Below are positions 63,834 to 64,000 of a stretch of DNA of 64,000 bases, one piece after another. Made by a program: the position numbers and the translations under genes. Location of the stretch: contig JAAWWF010000041.1 of assembly GCA_021404565.1 (NCBI GenBank), positions 1-64,000 of the forward strand. Direction: 5' to 3'. Numbering within the stretch: position 1 is the stretch's first letter; each line of letters opens with the position of its first letter. Source of the DNA: Roseivirga sp. (lineage in GTDB: Bacteria > Bacteroidota > Bacteroidia > Cytophagales > Cyclobacteriaceae). The notes beneath the pieces are model-generated. The model saw only the letters and a list, made by a program, of their open reading frames with translations, had not been told where the DNA came from and ran no database searches.

Positions 63834-64000
63834 ATGGATCTAAATTTAAAAGGGAAAAGAGCACTGGTATGCGGTAGTACGCAGGGCATTGGCAGAGCCA
63901 TTGCCGAAGAGCTGGCCAATCTGGGCTGTAGTGTTACACTAATGGCGAGAAACGCTGTCACATTGGAGGAGGCAAGGGCTTCTTTGTTCAAGTCTGCCAG
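63834..64000 (+). CDS. SDR family oxidoreductase, 3' truncated by window edge
   Basis: Only the first 55 codons are visible, from the ATG at 63834: MDLNLKGKRALVCGSTQGIG followed by RAIAEELANLGCSVTLMARN. This is the Rossmann motif of classical short-chain dehydrogenases, with CGSTQGIG in place of TGxxxGIG. NADP preference is suggested by the Arg after the second strand. It is divergent from haaO; homologues often accompany kynurenine or aromatic degradation genes, but the substrate cannot be told from this fragment. Confidence 0.85.
   Translation, partial: MDLNLKGKRALVCGSTQGIGRAIAEELANLGCSVTLMARNAVTLEEARASLFKSA

Overview
The window looks like a chromosomal segment of a Bacteroidota bacterium, most likely a marine Cytophagales-type heterotroph. 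This is inferred from a giant surface protein with a type IX secretion C-terminal sorting domain, a GLPGLI protein paired with a TonB-receptor-like barrel, many secreted peptidases and lipoproteins, and carotenoid and kynurenine genes. No rRNA, prophage, transposase or CRISPR array was seen.

Layout. 1-10.6 kb: the 3' part of a giant repetitive adhesin (tandem Ig-like, Calx-beta and cadherin-like modules) followed by a small lipoprotein and a strong terminator. 10.6-13.6 kb: small genes around a divergent pair, a Crp/Fnr regulator with a DUF427 gene on the minus strand and an orphan Pycsar-type membrane effector (PycTM/DUF5706) on the plus strand. 13.8-19.8 kb: a two-component system divergent from a GLPGLI/outer-membrane-barrel pair, with three helically phased GTTAAC sites between them. 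19.8-26 kb: DUF1801, pirin, a CHAT/TPR protein and an SLC13 transporter. 26-36.8 kb (minus): a carotenoid desaturase, then a run of a GH63-like hydrolase lipoprotein, aminopeptidase P, a BNR/sortilin-like protein and a DPP IV peptidase. 36.9-46.7 kb: a full hydroxyproline catabolic cluster (trans-3-hydroxyproline dehydratase, D-hydroxyproline oxidase, 4-hydroxyproline epimerase, pyrroline-2-carboxylate reductase, a metallopeptidase-like DUF885 protein, ketoglutarate semialdehyde dehydrogenase, DapA-like deaminase) with a divergent AraC regulator. With the proline-directed peptidases it suggests use of collagen-like peptides. 46.8-52.7 kb: OsmC, two secreted DUF1579-like proteins, a membrane AraC regulator and an FtsX-type permease.

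52.8-54.65 kb is the most unusual part: two very short ORFs each followed by a terminator, then about eleven tRNA or tRNA-like genes packed into 1.08 kb. Four of them (Glu, Leu-TAA, one unassigned, one Tyr-like) each carry two short palindromic segments placed in the D-loop, anticodon arm, T-loop or T-stem. Removing most of these restores a tRNA cloverleaf. The palindromes fall mainly into two sequence families (CCTGCC...GGCAGG and TCCCGAT...ATCGGGA) that are almost absent from the rest of the window. An imperfect 15-bp inverted-repeat element lies just downstream.

54.7-64 kb: a lipoprotein amidase, a small membrane protein, then a tryptophan/kynurenine degradation cluster (kmo, DUF418, a LytTR regulator, kynU, ogt, an ACMSD-like decarboxylase, haaO) and the start of a divergent SDR gene cut by the window edge.
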